A stretch of 62,711 bases of DNA from Microcoleus sp. bin48.metabat.b7b8b9.023 (GTDB lineage Bacteria; Cyanobacteriota; Cyanobacteriia; Cyanobacteriales; Microcoleaceae): NCBI RefSeq assembly GCF_013299185.1, contig NZ_JAAFKG010000049.1:1-62711 (forward strand), read 5' to 3'. Below are positions 8,669-17,012 of this stretch, one piece after another (position 1 is the first letter of the stretch; every line of letters starts with the position of its first letter). The notes under the pieces are model-generated. The model worked only from the letters and a program-made list of their open reading frames with translations, was not told the DNA's origin and made no database searches. A program made the position numbers and the translations under genes.

Positions 8669-10093
8669 ATGCTGCATATCGATTTAGATAAGACCTCTAA
8701 ACATCTTCCGTATTACCTACAAATATTGGAGCAGATCCGCAATGCGATCGCCTCTGGTACACTAACTGCTAATACACCGCTACCTCCCAGTCGTCAATTG
8801 GCGATCGAATTGGGAATTGCTCGTCGAACAGTTGTTCTAGCGTATGAAGAACTGTGTGCACAAGGGTACTGCACAGGCAAAGTAGGACATGGTACTGTCG
8901 TTACTCAAATTCCAGTCTTACAACCAGAAGACAAGATTCGCAACACACAGGGATTTCCGAAGTGGTTATTAACTGAAGCCTCCTATACCTTTCAAGCAGT
9001 CGATCGCGATACAGACAAAATTTGCTTCACACCAAGCCTTGCTCAAGTCGATCGCCTACCACTCAAGACTATGCAGCAAACATTGAATCAGATGATTCGC
9101 CAAGCTATTCCTGAATTGAGTCATTACAAGAAAGATAATGGAGATTTAGAACTCATTCAGGCACTCTGTCAAAAGGTTCTACCAACGCGAGGTATTCAAG
9201 CTGAACCGAATCAAGTTTTAATTACTCATGGATCGCAGCATTCCTCTTCTCTCTTGAGTATCTTGGTTGCGCCTTATGGTGGCAGCATTAGCTATGGGAC
9301 TCCCGGTTATCTAACTATTCCTCAAAATTTCATCACGCGAGGTATGAAAGGAATTGCTTGTCCCGTAGATTCGGAAGGAGTTCGCTTAACTGAGGATGCC
9401 TATTCTGCTCGAATCCACTACGTGATGCCCGAACATCATTTTCCTCAAGGTGTAACTCTGTCGCCCAGTCGTCGATCGGCTTTGTTGCAACTAGCTGAAG
9501 TACAGGATGCCCTGATCGTTGAAGATGATTACGATAGTGAGTTTTATTACGATCGGCATCCATTACCTGCATTAAAAGCTGGAGATTTTGGAGGACGAGT
9601 CGTTTACATGGGCACTTTTTCCAAGCTATTGTTTAATAGTTTACGACTAGGGTATATTGTGGCTCATCCAGAAATTATTCGGCGCCTAGTTGATATTCGG
9701 TGGCAGTTGGATGGTGGGACGAGTTTAGTCTTGCAACGTTGGGTCGCGAAACTGTTAGAATCTGGAGCAGTGGAACGTCACCTGCGACGGATGCGAATTC
9801 ATTATCGTCAGAAACGAGACTCGATCGCTACGTATTTACGAGAGTTGTTTCCAGAGTGGAGTTGGCAACTCCCTGGTGGTGGTATGCAGTTTTGGATTAA
9901 GCTTCCACCTAATCAGCCCGCAGACGAGATTGTGGATCTCGCAGCAGAACGAGGAGTGGGTTTGTGCTCAGGGGCAGCTTATTTTGAGCCTGATACAAAA
10001 GAGGCAAATTGTTATTTGGTGCTTGGATATGGCGCAGTTACAGAATCTGAAATTCATCAAGCATTCAATATACTTAAAGGTTTGAGGCATTGA
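8669..10093 (+). CDS. MocR/PdxR-type transcriptional regulator (GntR wHTH plus aminotransferase domain)
   Basis: A 474-residue fusion. Residues 10-80 form a GntR winged helix (LYLQILEQIRNAIASG-type start, PPSRQLAIELGIARRTVVLAYEEL). Residues about 115-470 are a fold-type I aminotransferase domain with the PLP contact EDDYDSEF (285-292) and the Schiff-base Lys319 in GTFSKLLFNSLRLGY. MocR proteins sense PLP or amino compounds through this domain and commonly control neighbouring genes. Its neighbours here are the MOSC gene and the oxygenase-amidotransferase operon, the plausible targets. The start codon at 8669 lies in a good N-domain context. Confidence 0.92.
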   Translation: MLHIDLDKTSKHLPYYLQILEQIRNAIASGTLTANTPLPPSRQLAIELGIARRTVVLAYEELCAQGYCTGKVGHGTVVTQIPVLQPEDKIRNTQGFPKWLLTEASYTFQAVDRDTDKICFTPSLAQVDRLPLKTMQQTLNQMIRQAIPELSHYKKDNGDLELIQALCQKVLPTRGIQAEPNQVLITHGSQHSSSLLSILVAPYGGSISYGTPGYLTIPQNFITRGMKGIACPVDSEGVRLTEDAYSARIHYVMPEHHFPQGVTLSPSRRSALLQLAEVQDALIVEDDYDSEFYYDRHPLPALKAGDFGGRVVYMGTFSKLLFNSLRLGYIVAHPEIIRRLVDIRWQLDGGTSLVLQRWVAKLLESGAVERHLRRMRIHYRQKRDSIATYLRELFPEWSWQLPGGGMQFWIKLPPNQPADEIVDLAAERGVGLCSGAAYFEPDTKEANCYLVLGYGAVTESEIHQAFNILKGLRH

Positions 10094-10149
10094 TGGTAAA
10101 CAATGATGTCCTCACTAGAATTAGCTGGATGCTTAAGTAGGGAGGCGAC

Positions 10150-10226
10150 TTTTTTGTTAAACAGATTCTATGATATCGAGGTTTGGCGACTGTAATATCA
10201 GGCGTTGCTTCAATTTCAAATATATC
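10150..10226 (-). pseudogene. decayed C-terminal fragment of a second GATase copy
   Basis: On the minus strand this stretch translates to FEIEATPDITVAKPRYHRI, which aligns with CEIGATPDLTVAKLREDTI in the intact amidotransferase at 5067-5792, and the nucleotides align too (GGCGTTGCTTCAATTTCA against GGCGTTGCTCCAATTTCA). The two are in the same orientation about 5 kb apart, so they form a degenerate direct repeat around the oxygenase-MOSC-MocR block. Confidence 0.7.
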
Positions 10227-10429
10227 TCGGCTGAATAAGCTGTTTCGCATCTAAATTGTATTTTTCGGGCGGGCTTTCTGGCCCACCCCACAGAACTTTT
10301 TTTAAACTTGACTATACAATTTAAATGCACTTCAGCTTGTCTTGCTCGAATGTAACGATCGCCAATTGTAGGGAAACGCTACACCGTCGTGTCCTGACTG
10401 TGGGTAATCTCAAATCCGGTGGCATCGGA

Positions 10430-10730
10430 TTTGAGATTAGCTGTGGAAAAACCTGTGGACAAATCACCGTAAGTTTGTGGAAAATATCACGGATGCTTTT
10501 AACCTGGACATTCTTCGATATCATCGACACCCTAAACATCCTTAACTCTCTGGCTGAAAAAAGTTTTTGAGGATCGAGGGGCGGGCGATCGACTTTTTCC
10601 AGCTTTTCCACAAGTTTTCCACAGGCAAAAAGCAACTACAAGCCTTTTCAGACAAGCATTTAATTTTGTTTTCCACAGTTTGCACAGAGCGAACCCCAGA
10701 AAAATAATTCAACAAATTAAAAATGAATCT
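10430..10730. other. probable chromosomal origin of replication (oriC) next to dnaN
   Basis: Six DnaA-box-like 9-mers cluster here. Three are TTTTCCACA on the plus strand (10604-10612, 10615-10623, 10669-10677). On the minus strand there are two TTTTCCACA (10442-10450, 10476-10484) and one TTGTCCACA (10454-10462). TTTTCCACA is the usual cyanobacterial variant of the DnaA box. The left group points one way and the right group the other. An AT-rich run at 10698-10728 could be the unwinding element. dnaN follows 100 bp later. The region codes for nothing convincing. Confidence 0.8.
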
Positions 10731-10828
10731 GGTGCTGTGTGTACACCTACACACAGAAAAACCGAGCCACCTACTTTCTGTGATACGATTTGTTTCTATC
10801 TCAAATCCGGTTAATTAACCTTCATCTC

Positions 10829-11968
10829 ATGAAATTGGTTTGCACCCAAAGTGACCTCAACGCCAACCTCTCGTTGGTAAGTCGGGCCGTTCCCTCCCGC
10901 CCGACACATCCCGTACTAGCCAACGTGCTCTTAGTAGCGGATGAGGAAAATCAGCGGGTTAGCTTAACAGCTTTCGATCTCAGTTTGGGTATTCGCACCA
11001 GCTTTGCAGCAGAAGTGACTGGCGGCGGTAGTTTTACCATACCCGCGAAATTGCTCAACGATATAGTTTCCAGACTCCCAAATGGAGAGATTACTTTAGA
11101 AGACGAAGCCGGAGATACCGTCGCTTGTCTCACTTGCAGTTCTGGCAGCTATCAAGTCAGAGGCATGGGCCCCGAAGAATTCCCAGAATTGCCCGCAATC
11201 GAAGCAGGAACAATCCTGAAATTGCCGCCCGAAGCCTTGATAGAAGGACTCAAAGGAACTTTATTTGCTACTAGCCCCGACGAAGCAAAACAGGTACTGG
11301 CAGGCGTGCATTTAAAGGTACTGAAAGATTGCTTAGAATTTGCAGCTACAGACGGCCACAGATTGGCAGTAGTTCAAACTGCCAACGAAAAAGCAGAAGG
11401 TGAAGAAACCGAAGAAGAATTTGAGGTGACTGTACCCGCTAAAGCATTGCGGGAAGTAGAAAGAATGCTGGTGATGCGACAGTGGACTGAACCAGTCACC
11501 CTACATTTTGAACACGGTCAAGTAGTGTTTGAATGGGCCGAGCAGCGCCTGACAACCCGCACCTTGGAAGGGCAATATCCCGCCTACCGACAGTTGATTC
11601 CGCCCTCTTTTGAGCGGCAAATTACTCTTGAGCGGCGATCGCTCTTAGCAGCAGTCGAAAGAATTGCAGTGTTTGCCGACCAAAAAAATAATATCCTCAA
11701 ATGTAGCATCGACGAGGAAAATCAGGAAATCACTTTGTCAGTAGACGCCAAAGATGTCGGCTGCGGTAAAGAGTCAATGCCGGCACAGATTTCGGGAGAA
11801 AGCATAGATATTGCTTTCAACGTGAAATACTTAGTTGACATTTTGAAAACGGCTCAATCTCCCGAAATTCAACTGCAATTAAATGGTGCTCTTGCCCCTG
11901 TAATTTTTCAGCCTTTGGGCGGAGTCAATGCCACATTCTTAGTAATGCCTGTTCAGCTTCGACCTTAA
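10829..11968 (+). CDS. dnaN: DNA polymerase III beta sliding clamp
   Basis: A 379-residue clamp subunit that dimerises around DNA and tethers the replicative polymerase. The start ATG 10829 gives the canonical MKLVCTQSDLNANLSLVSRAVPSRP; the frame remains open upstream only through a TTG. Three clamp domains follow, with TDGHRLAV in the central one, and the C-terminal end VMPVQLRP carries the conserved M-P-x-R/L tail of the family. The probable oriC lies directly upstream. Two long hairpins separate it from the convergent histidine kinase gene. Confidence 0.98.
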   Translation: MKLVCTQSDLNANLSLVSRAVPSRPTHPVLANVLLVADEENQRVSLTAFDLSLGIRTSFAAEVTGGGSFTIPAKLLNDIVSRLPNGEITLEDEAGDTVACLTCSSGSYQVRGMGPEEFPELPAIEAGTILKLPPEALIEGLKGTLFATSPDEAKQVLAGVHLKVLKDCLEFAATDGHRLAVVQTANEKAEGEETEEEFEVTVPAKALREVERMLVMRQWTEPVTLHFEHGQVVFEWAEQRLTTRTLEGQYPAYRQLIPPSFERQITLERRSLLAAVERIAVFADQKNNILKCSIDEENQEITLSVDAKDVGCGKESMPAQISGESIDIAFNVKYLVDILKTAQSPEIQLQLNGALAPVIFQPLGGVNATFLVMPVQLRP

Positions 11969-11980
11969 TTGCTCGAAGAA

Positions 11981-12118
11981 GGTACGTTGTTGCGCTTCAG
12001 CGCTCTATATGAAAGAGCGCTGAAGCGCAACAACATACCATTTATTCTTTTTAGGTACGTAGTTGCGCTTCAGCGCTCTTTCCGGTATCACAAGAGCGCT
12101 GAAGCGCAACAACGTACC
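11981..12118. repeat. two consecutive long palindromes between convergent dnaN and a kinase gene
   Basis: Two hairpins, 11981-12039 and 12054-12118, share nearly the same arms: GGTACGTTGTTGCGCTTCAGCGCTC and its inverse. Each has a 20+ bp stem and a short loop. They begin about 12 bp after the dnaN stop and end just before the kinase stop, so they may act as a bidirectional transcription terminator, but they also belong to the dispersed palindrome families of this genome. Confidence 0.85.
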
Positions 12119-12122
12119 TTAT

Positions 12123-13640
12123 TTAAATTAATGGCAACAAGATCTCAAATTCCGTACCAGTACCGGGCGTTGAATGCAAATTCAACTTACCTTTATGCTT
12201 CTCCGTAACAATTTGATGAGTAATTGCCAACCCCAAACCAGTACCTTTCCCCGCTGGTTTAGTAGTGAAAAATGTCTCAAAAATCCGCCGCTGAATTTCG
12301 GGCGCAATTCCCGGCCCGTTATCGGCAATTCTGATCGCTATCCAAGCATTATTGGGATTTTTTCCCGCTGCTTCTGGGCTGAAGTCTCCATTTGGGCTGG
12401 CGGACGATAGCAATTTTGCATTTTGTCGTAGCTTGCGGGGCCCGACGCCATCGCCCAAAACATAATTTTGGATTAATTCTGAACTTACGCAGTCTCCGTC
12501 AGCACTGTTTATTACCTCAGTTTGAATAGTAATCGCAGGCACAAAACCTTTTGTTCCTTTTAGATCTTCCAAGGCGTCCATCGCATTGCTGACAATATTC
12601 ATAAATACCTGGCTCAACTGACCAGAATAACACTTCACCAAAGGTAAATTTCCATAGGTTTTAACTACCTTAAAACCGTATTTGAGACGGTTTTTCATAA
12701 TTAGTAGCGTACTGTCAATACACTCGTGGATATTAGATTCTTTCAAGTGGGTTTCGTCCATGTGAGAGAAGGTGTGCAGGCTGGTGACAAGTTCCGTCAG
12801 TCTCTCGGATGAAACCTTCATACTTTTGAGTATTTCCGCCCAATCTTCTTGTAAAAAATCAAATTCTATGTCTTCTTTGAGTTCGTCAATTTGTGCGCTA
12901 GGGCCGACAATTTGTTCGTAAGCAGTCAGCAATTGCAAGATGTCTTTTGAGTAGTTTGATAAAAAACCGAGATTTCCGCTGATGCAGGTGACGGGGTTTC
13001 TAATTTCGTGGGCAACTCCAGCAACCATCTGCCCCAAACTGGCTAGTTTTTCGGTTTGAATTAGTTGAGATTGAGTTTGCTGTCTCAGTAATTTTGTTGC
13101 TAGTTCGTGAATATTAGATTGGGCTACTAGCAGTTCGTGTACGTCTACCAAACTATAATTTTGAGGCGACACTTGAACGACAATCGGTTCATAAAGCAGT
13201 TCTTTCGATCGCAGCAGCGACTTCCGGGCTGCATCCACGATTAAAGTATTGCTGGGGAAAATTAAAGTCTCAGTTTGGGCAAAGCGGTACAAAGCCCTCA
13301 CAGGCCGCTTTAAAAATAATTCTCGCCCAAAAGGACGGCTGAGAAATTCTAAAAATCTCCGCCGGGAAATCATCCCCGCAAATTCACCTCGATCGGTTAA
13401 AATGACTCCCGGTAATAGCGGATTAGCTTCTAACATCTGGGAAATTTGTATTCCCAAATCCGTAGCTTCTACGTTAAAAGCGTAAAGCGACAATTCCACG
13501 AGAGTAGAGTCTAAAGAAAGTTCTCCTAAGTCAGCCTGGGAGAGGGGTGGGGCTGGTCTTTCTATGCACGAGGTATTTAACATAAATTCATCAGTACGCT
13601 TTTTTGGGGTTCTATTTGCCAACAGATATTTAGCCAGCAA
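12123..13640 (-). CDS. sensor histidine kinase (paralogue 1) with N-terminal CBS-like input region
   Basis: A kinase of 505 residues, or 486 if it starts at 13583 (MLNTSCIERP), which matches the starts of its two paralogues better. Residues 40-180 form a ligand- or partner-sensing region with the SRRRFLEF motif shared by the paralogues. The H-box VAGVAHEIRNP puts the phospho-accepting His at 211. The ATPase part has the N-box VSNAMDAL, G1 IADNGPGI and G2 GKGTGLGLA, all intact. There are no transmembrane segments, so it is a soluble kinase. No response regulator gene is adjacent. Two paralogues lie at 21.9 and 23.3 kb. Confidence 0.9.
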   Translation of the reverse strand: MLAKYLLANRTPKKRTDEFMLNTSCIERPAPPLSQADLGELSLDSTLVELSLYAFNVEATDLGIQISQMLEANPLLPGVILTDRGEFAGMISRRRFLEFLSRPFGRELFLKRPVRALYRFAQTETLIFPSNTLIVDAARKSLLRSKELLYEPIVVQVSPQNYSLVDVHELLVAQSNIHELATKLLRQQTQSQLIQTEKLASLGQMVAGVAHEIRNPVTCISGNLGFLSNYSKDILQLLTAYEQIVGPSAQIDELKEDIEFDFLQEDWAEILKSMKVSSERLTELVTSLHTFSHMDETHLKESNIHECIDSTLLIMKNRLKYGFKVVKTYGNLPLVKCYSGQLSQVFMNIVSNAMDALEDLKGTKGFVPAITIQTEVINSADGDCVSSELIQNYVLGDGVGPRKLRQNAKLLSSASPNGDFSPEAAGKNPNNAWIAIRIADNGPGIAPEIQRRIFETFFTTKPAGKGTGLGLAITHQIVTEKHKGKLNLHSTPGTGTEFEILLPLI

Positions 13641-13908
13641 AGCTCAGTCGATGAGTAGCTGAGTGCTTTCGCCGACATTCTTCTGGTAAACGGAATTTTC
13701 AATTACATAAAAAACTTAGGGTGGCAAATGAGATTTTACCACTTTAAGTATTAGGCAAGTTCGAGTATGACCGAGATAGATGCGCCCTGGCAATTATGCC
13801 TGACTTTATTTTATATTGACTTTAGGAATATTGACGCTTGGTCGGAGTATTTAACTATTAATTAACCTTGGGTTGAAATCTTAACCTGTTGTTAACAGTA
13901 ACCCGCTC

Positions 13909-14012
13909 TAGCAATCCTCGCATCATTTAAAGCTCCCGGTTGCCCGCATAGATAGGGCGTAGGCACGGGGTACCACCCCTACAAATCTTTATGAATCATT
14001 TAGGGATTGCGA
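13909..14012 (+). mobile_element. MITE family B, degenerate copy
   Basis: Starts TAGCAATCCTCGCATCATTT and ends with the rough inverse AATCATTTAGGGATTGCGA; the core carries a GTAGGCACGG...CCCCTAC stretch. It resembles the better preserved copy at 21626-21753 with its core in the opposite orientation. The TA flanks are not preserved. It lies in a 950-bp gene-free region (13641-14591) which otherwise holds only short tandem repeats. Confidence 0.6.
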
Positions 14013-14258
14013 TATTAGCGCTCGCTGAATAAAAGTAGAAAGCTTGCCAGATAAAGGGTTAAAGCTTTCTAGGCTCTACAGGAGTTCAAGTTATAGAATT
14101 ATACAGGCTCAAAACCCTTGCACTTTCATTCTTAGTTTCTGGATAAATTTGGGAATGCAAGCAATAAACCTACTATTTTTTAAGCTGTGTAGCCTCGTTT
14201 TTCCACTACGTACACTTTTTCAGCAAGCCCTATATTACTAGACTTCTTGCAAAAGTCG

Positions 14259-14466
14259 GGAATAGGGAACAGGGAACAGGGAACAGGGAACAGGGAACAA
14301 GAATTGATGCAAACAACACCGCAAAAATATTTTGGCAATCTTGTCTACTGAAAATCATAATTAATTAACGATAGAGGAAAACTATAATTGTGCGATCGCC
14401 CGACAAGGCACCGCACTCATTCAGTTGACAGTTGACAGTTGACAGTTGACAGTTGACAGTTGACAG
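14259..14466. repeat. short tandem repeats (AGGGAAC)n and (AGTTGAC)n
   Basis: Two heptamer arrays: AGGGAAC units at 14264-14299 and AGTTGAC units at 14422-14466. They are separated by 120 bp of unremarkable AT-rich DNA. The second is the reverse complement of the CTGTCAA heptamer upstream of dnaA. Confidence 0.85.
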
Positions 14467-14591
14467 ATAACATTGACGATCTTAGCAAAAAGTTTCAACT
14501 GAATCTTAACTTAGGGCTGTGAAGCAGGTATGATCGACAGGGGATCTGCCGAAGACGTGCAACTAGATACAAATTTACCAGTAAGTGATTG

Positions 14592-15668
14592 ATGCAACCA
14601 GCCCTCACGAATCAGTTAAACAATGCTTTTACCCTTTTTCTCAGCTTATTAGTAGAAGCAATACCTTTTCTGCTGCTGGGAGTTTTATTCTCAGGTTTGC
14701 TGCTGGGTTTTGTAGACGAACGCAAACTCGTATCCCGCATCCCGCGAAACCCGCTGCTGGCGGCTTTGATGGGTAGTTCGATCGGCTTTTTGTTTCCTGT
14801 GTGCGAGTGCGGTAACGTCCCCGTAGCCCGCAGGTTGCTAATGCAGGGAGTCCCCGCACCAGCCGCGATCGGCTTTTTACTCGCGGCGCCTACCATCAAT
14901 CCCGTGGTAATTTGGGCGACTTGGACGGCTTTTCGCGATCAGCCAGAAATTGTAGTTTTGCGGGTAGTCTTTTCTCTGTTGATAGCCACAATTATCGGCT
15001 GGGTGTTCAGCGTCCAAACAGACTTGCGGCCTCTGTTACACCCCTCTGTAGCCCGGGCGATTCCCCTTCCAAAACCCGAGTTTTCCGAAACAGAACTCGC
15101 CCCAGCCGAAACTCCGCTACTGTTGCAGTCGGGAACTTTTATGCTCGGTCAGGGCGGTGCAGTGCCGATCGAATCTTTGCTACAAGACCAGCGACAGCCC
15201 TTAAAAACAGGCAAAACAGAAAAAACCTCGAAACGTTCCTCCATGTTCCACCCCGTTTCTAAAGAGCGTCTGCGCCTGCTTTTAGATACTATGGTACAGG
15301 AGTTGCGGGAATTGGGAGGAGTGTTGGTTGTCGGAAGTGCGATCGCCGCCATCATTCAAGTTGGCGCACCCCGCGAACTAATTCTCAACCTCGGCCAAGG
15401 CCCCGTTTCCTCGATTCTGGCCATGCTGCTATTAGCCGCAGTCGTATCGATTTGTTCTACGGTAGATGCTTTTTTTGCCCTTTCTTTTGCTTCCACATTT
15501 ACCAGCGGTTCGCTGTTAGCATTTCTCGTTTTTGGCCCGATGATTGACCTCAAAGGCATCGGTTTAATGCTGTCTATTTTTAAAAGTCGCTCTGTAATTT
15601 ACTTAATGGTTTTGGCCGCTCAGTTAACCTTTTTAATGACCCTCGCTGTCAATTTGTATCTAGGTTAA
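14592..15668 (+). CDS. YraQ-type permease (DUF318/PF03773 family)
   Basis: An integral membrane protein of 358 residues with about eight hydrophobic segments. The N-terminal half has the family motif FPVCECGNVPVARRLL and GVPAPAAIGFLLAAPTINPVV; the second half repeats the fold with VVSICSTVDAFFALSF and FLVFGPMIDLKG. A hydrophilic loop (about residues 150-220) joins the halves. The two-repeat design suggests a transporter, with the Cys-Glu-Cys motif possibly handling a metal or thiol-bound ligand; the substrate is unknown. The next gene encodes its usual partner, a YcgQ-type protein; the B. subtilis ycgRQ pair is controlled by zinc status. Start ATG 14592. Confidence 0.85.
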   Translation: MQPALTNQLNNAFTLFLSLLVEAIPFLLLGVLFSGLLLGFVDERKLVSRIPRNPLLAALMGSSIGFLFPVCECGNVPVARRLLMQGVPAPAAIGFLLAAPTINPVVIWATWTAFRDQPEIVVLRVVFSLLIATIIGWVFSVQTDLRPLLHPSVARAIPLPKPEFSETELAPAETPLLLQSGTFMLGQGGAVPIESLLQDQRQPLKTGKTEKTSKRSSMFHPVSKERLRLLLDTMVQELRELGGVLVVGSAIAAIIQVGAPRELILNLGQGPVSSILAMLLLAAVVSICSTVDAFFALSFASTFTSGSLLAFLVFGPMIDLKGIGLMLSIFKSRSVIYLMVLAAQLTFLMTLAVNLYLG

Positions 15669-15837
15669 TAAATTAGCCCGGACGCCTAACAATAGATTCC
15701 CAATTTCCAATTTCCCCTGACTAATTTCCCCTGACTAATAACGTGAGATCGCAGGGACAGCACTACTGACAACTAACCACTAAGAGGGCGGGCACGGGGG
15801 CACCGCCCCTACCAACTACCAACTAACAACTAGCAAC

Positions 15838-15930
15838 TGACCAATGCCCAATGCCCTGTTTGGCCAATGCCCTGTTTGGCCAATGCCCCATGCCCCATGC
15901 CCCATGCCCCATGCCCCATGCCCCATCCCT
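15838..15930. repeat. short tandem repeats (CCAATGC / CCCATGC)n
   Basis: CCAATGCCC-type heptamers, then CCCCATG units, filling the space between the permease and its YcgQ-type partner. The same units recur at 28794-28861 and, as coding sequence, in the TPR gene around 53420-53530. A GGGCGGGCACGGGGGCACCGCCC palindrome is at about 15786-15808. Confidence 0.85.
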
Positions 15931-15971
15931 CCGCTTCGCTTCGCCCAATGCCCCATGACCAATGACTAAAA

Positions 15972-16760
15972 ATGAATTTAAAGAAAATTAGCCCGTGGCT
16001 GGACGCCCTAGCTATCTTAGCGTGGGGAATATTGCTCCTCAAATATTGGATCACCGGGAAATTAAGCATTCTGATTCACCCGAATTACTTTGGATTGACT
16101 CTAGCAGCCGGAATCAGCTTAATGATTATTGGCGGTTTAAAAACTTGGGAAATCATCAAAGTCGATCGCGCCAACAAGCAATCCCGGACATCCTCAACCA
16201 AAAAATCTGCCAGAAGTACAGAAGTTGAACACATTACTTTATTTCCCCCCAGTATCGGCAGCACCTTAATGTTGAGCGTCGCATTGATCGGTTTAGCGGT
16301 AACGCCACGCACATTTACCAGCCAGACAGCACTCGAACGAGGCCTCACCGAATCCGTGCCCATCACCAGACTGCAACCCCAAGAATTTCGCAATACTACA
16401 AAACCCGAAAGGCGATCGCTCATCGAATGGGTGCGGCTGTTAAATTTCAATCCAGAACCCGATACATATAGAGGTCAAAAAGTCAAGGTACAAGGATTTG
16501 TGATTCACCCGCCCAACGTAGCAGAACAATATATGTGGATCGGGCGTTTTATCATTACCTGCTGTGCGGCGGACGCCTATCCGATCGGGTTGCCTGTCAA
16601 ATTAGCGATCGGTCAAAGTCGCACCGCCTTCGCCCCAGACAGTTGGCTAGAAATAGAAGGAGAGACGATCGTAGAAGAACTGCAAGGCAAGCGCAAATTA
16701 ATTATTCAAGCATCCTCCCTCCGACCTATTCCCGAGCCTAAAAACCCTTATGATTATTAG
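15972..16760 (+). CDS. YcgQ-type membrane protein (TIGR03943/DUF1980 family)
   Basis: A 262-residue protein with two or three N-terminal membrane helices (about residues 10-55 and 95-115) and a C-terminal soluble OB-like domain. The C-domain has KVKVQGFVIHPP, FIITCCAADAYPIGLPV and LEIEGETI, which mark the family; the CC pair may bind metal. The family normally pairs with a YraQ/YcgR permease, as here with the gene 300 bp upstream, and the two probably form one transport unit. The intergenic space is filled by repeats, but both genes share a strand. Confidence 0.85.
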   Translation: MNLKKISPWLDALAILAWGILLLKYWITGKLSILIHPNYFGLTLAAGISLMIIGGLKTWEIIKVDRANKQSRTSSTKKSARSTEVEHITLFPPSIGSTLMLSVALIGLAVTPRTFTSQTALERGLTESVPITRLQPQEFRNTTKPERRSLIEWVRLLNFNPEPDTYRGQKVKVQGFVIHPPNVAEQYMWIGRFIITCCAADAYPIGLPVKLAIGQSRTAFAPDSWLEIEGETIVEELQGKRKLIIQASSLRPIPEPKNPYDY

Positions 16761-17012
16761 ACAGCCAGCAAGTTGGAGATTAAATTTTACCTTGGCGATC
16801 GCGAGATGGGCATCCCGCCAATCAGCCAGTGTAATCTCGCGACTTGAAATCTGTAGTATTTGAGATTGTGGGATGGGCCAAAAGAGCCCCTCCTCCGTAG
16901 GGCAATTAACACAAGGTAAAGTCAGCTATAAAAGTAGCAGCAGCATCCTGTATGAGTTGCCAACAGGAAATTCAGCAACTAGACTCGTAATTAGAAAATA
17001 AGTTCTCCCTAT

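Noticed and set aside
10321..10754. Open frames on both strands over the oriC region
   Set aside because: They lack homology and ribosome binding sites and coincide with the DnaA-box cluster.
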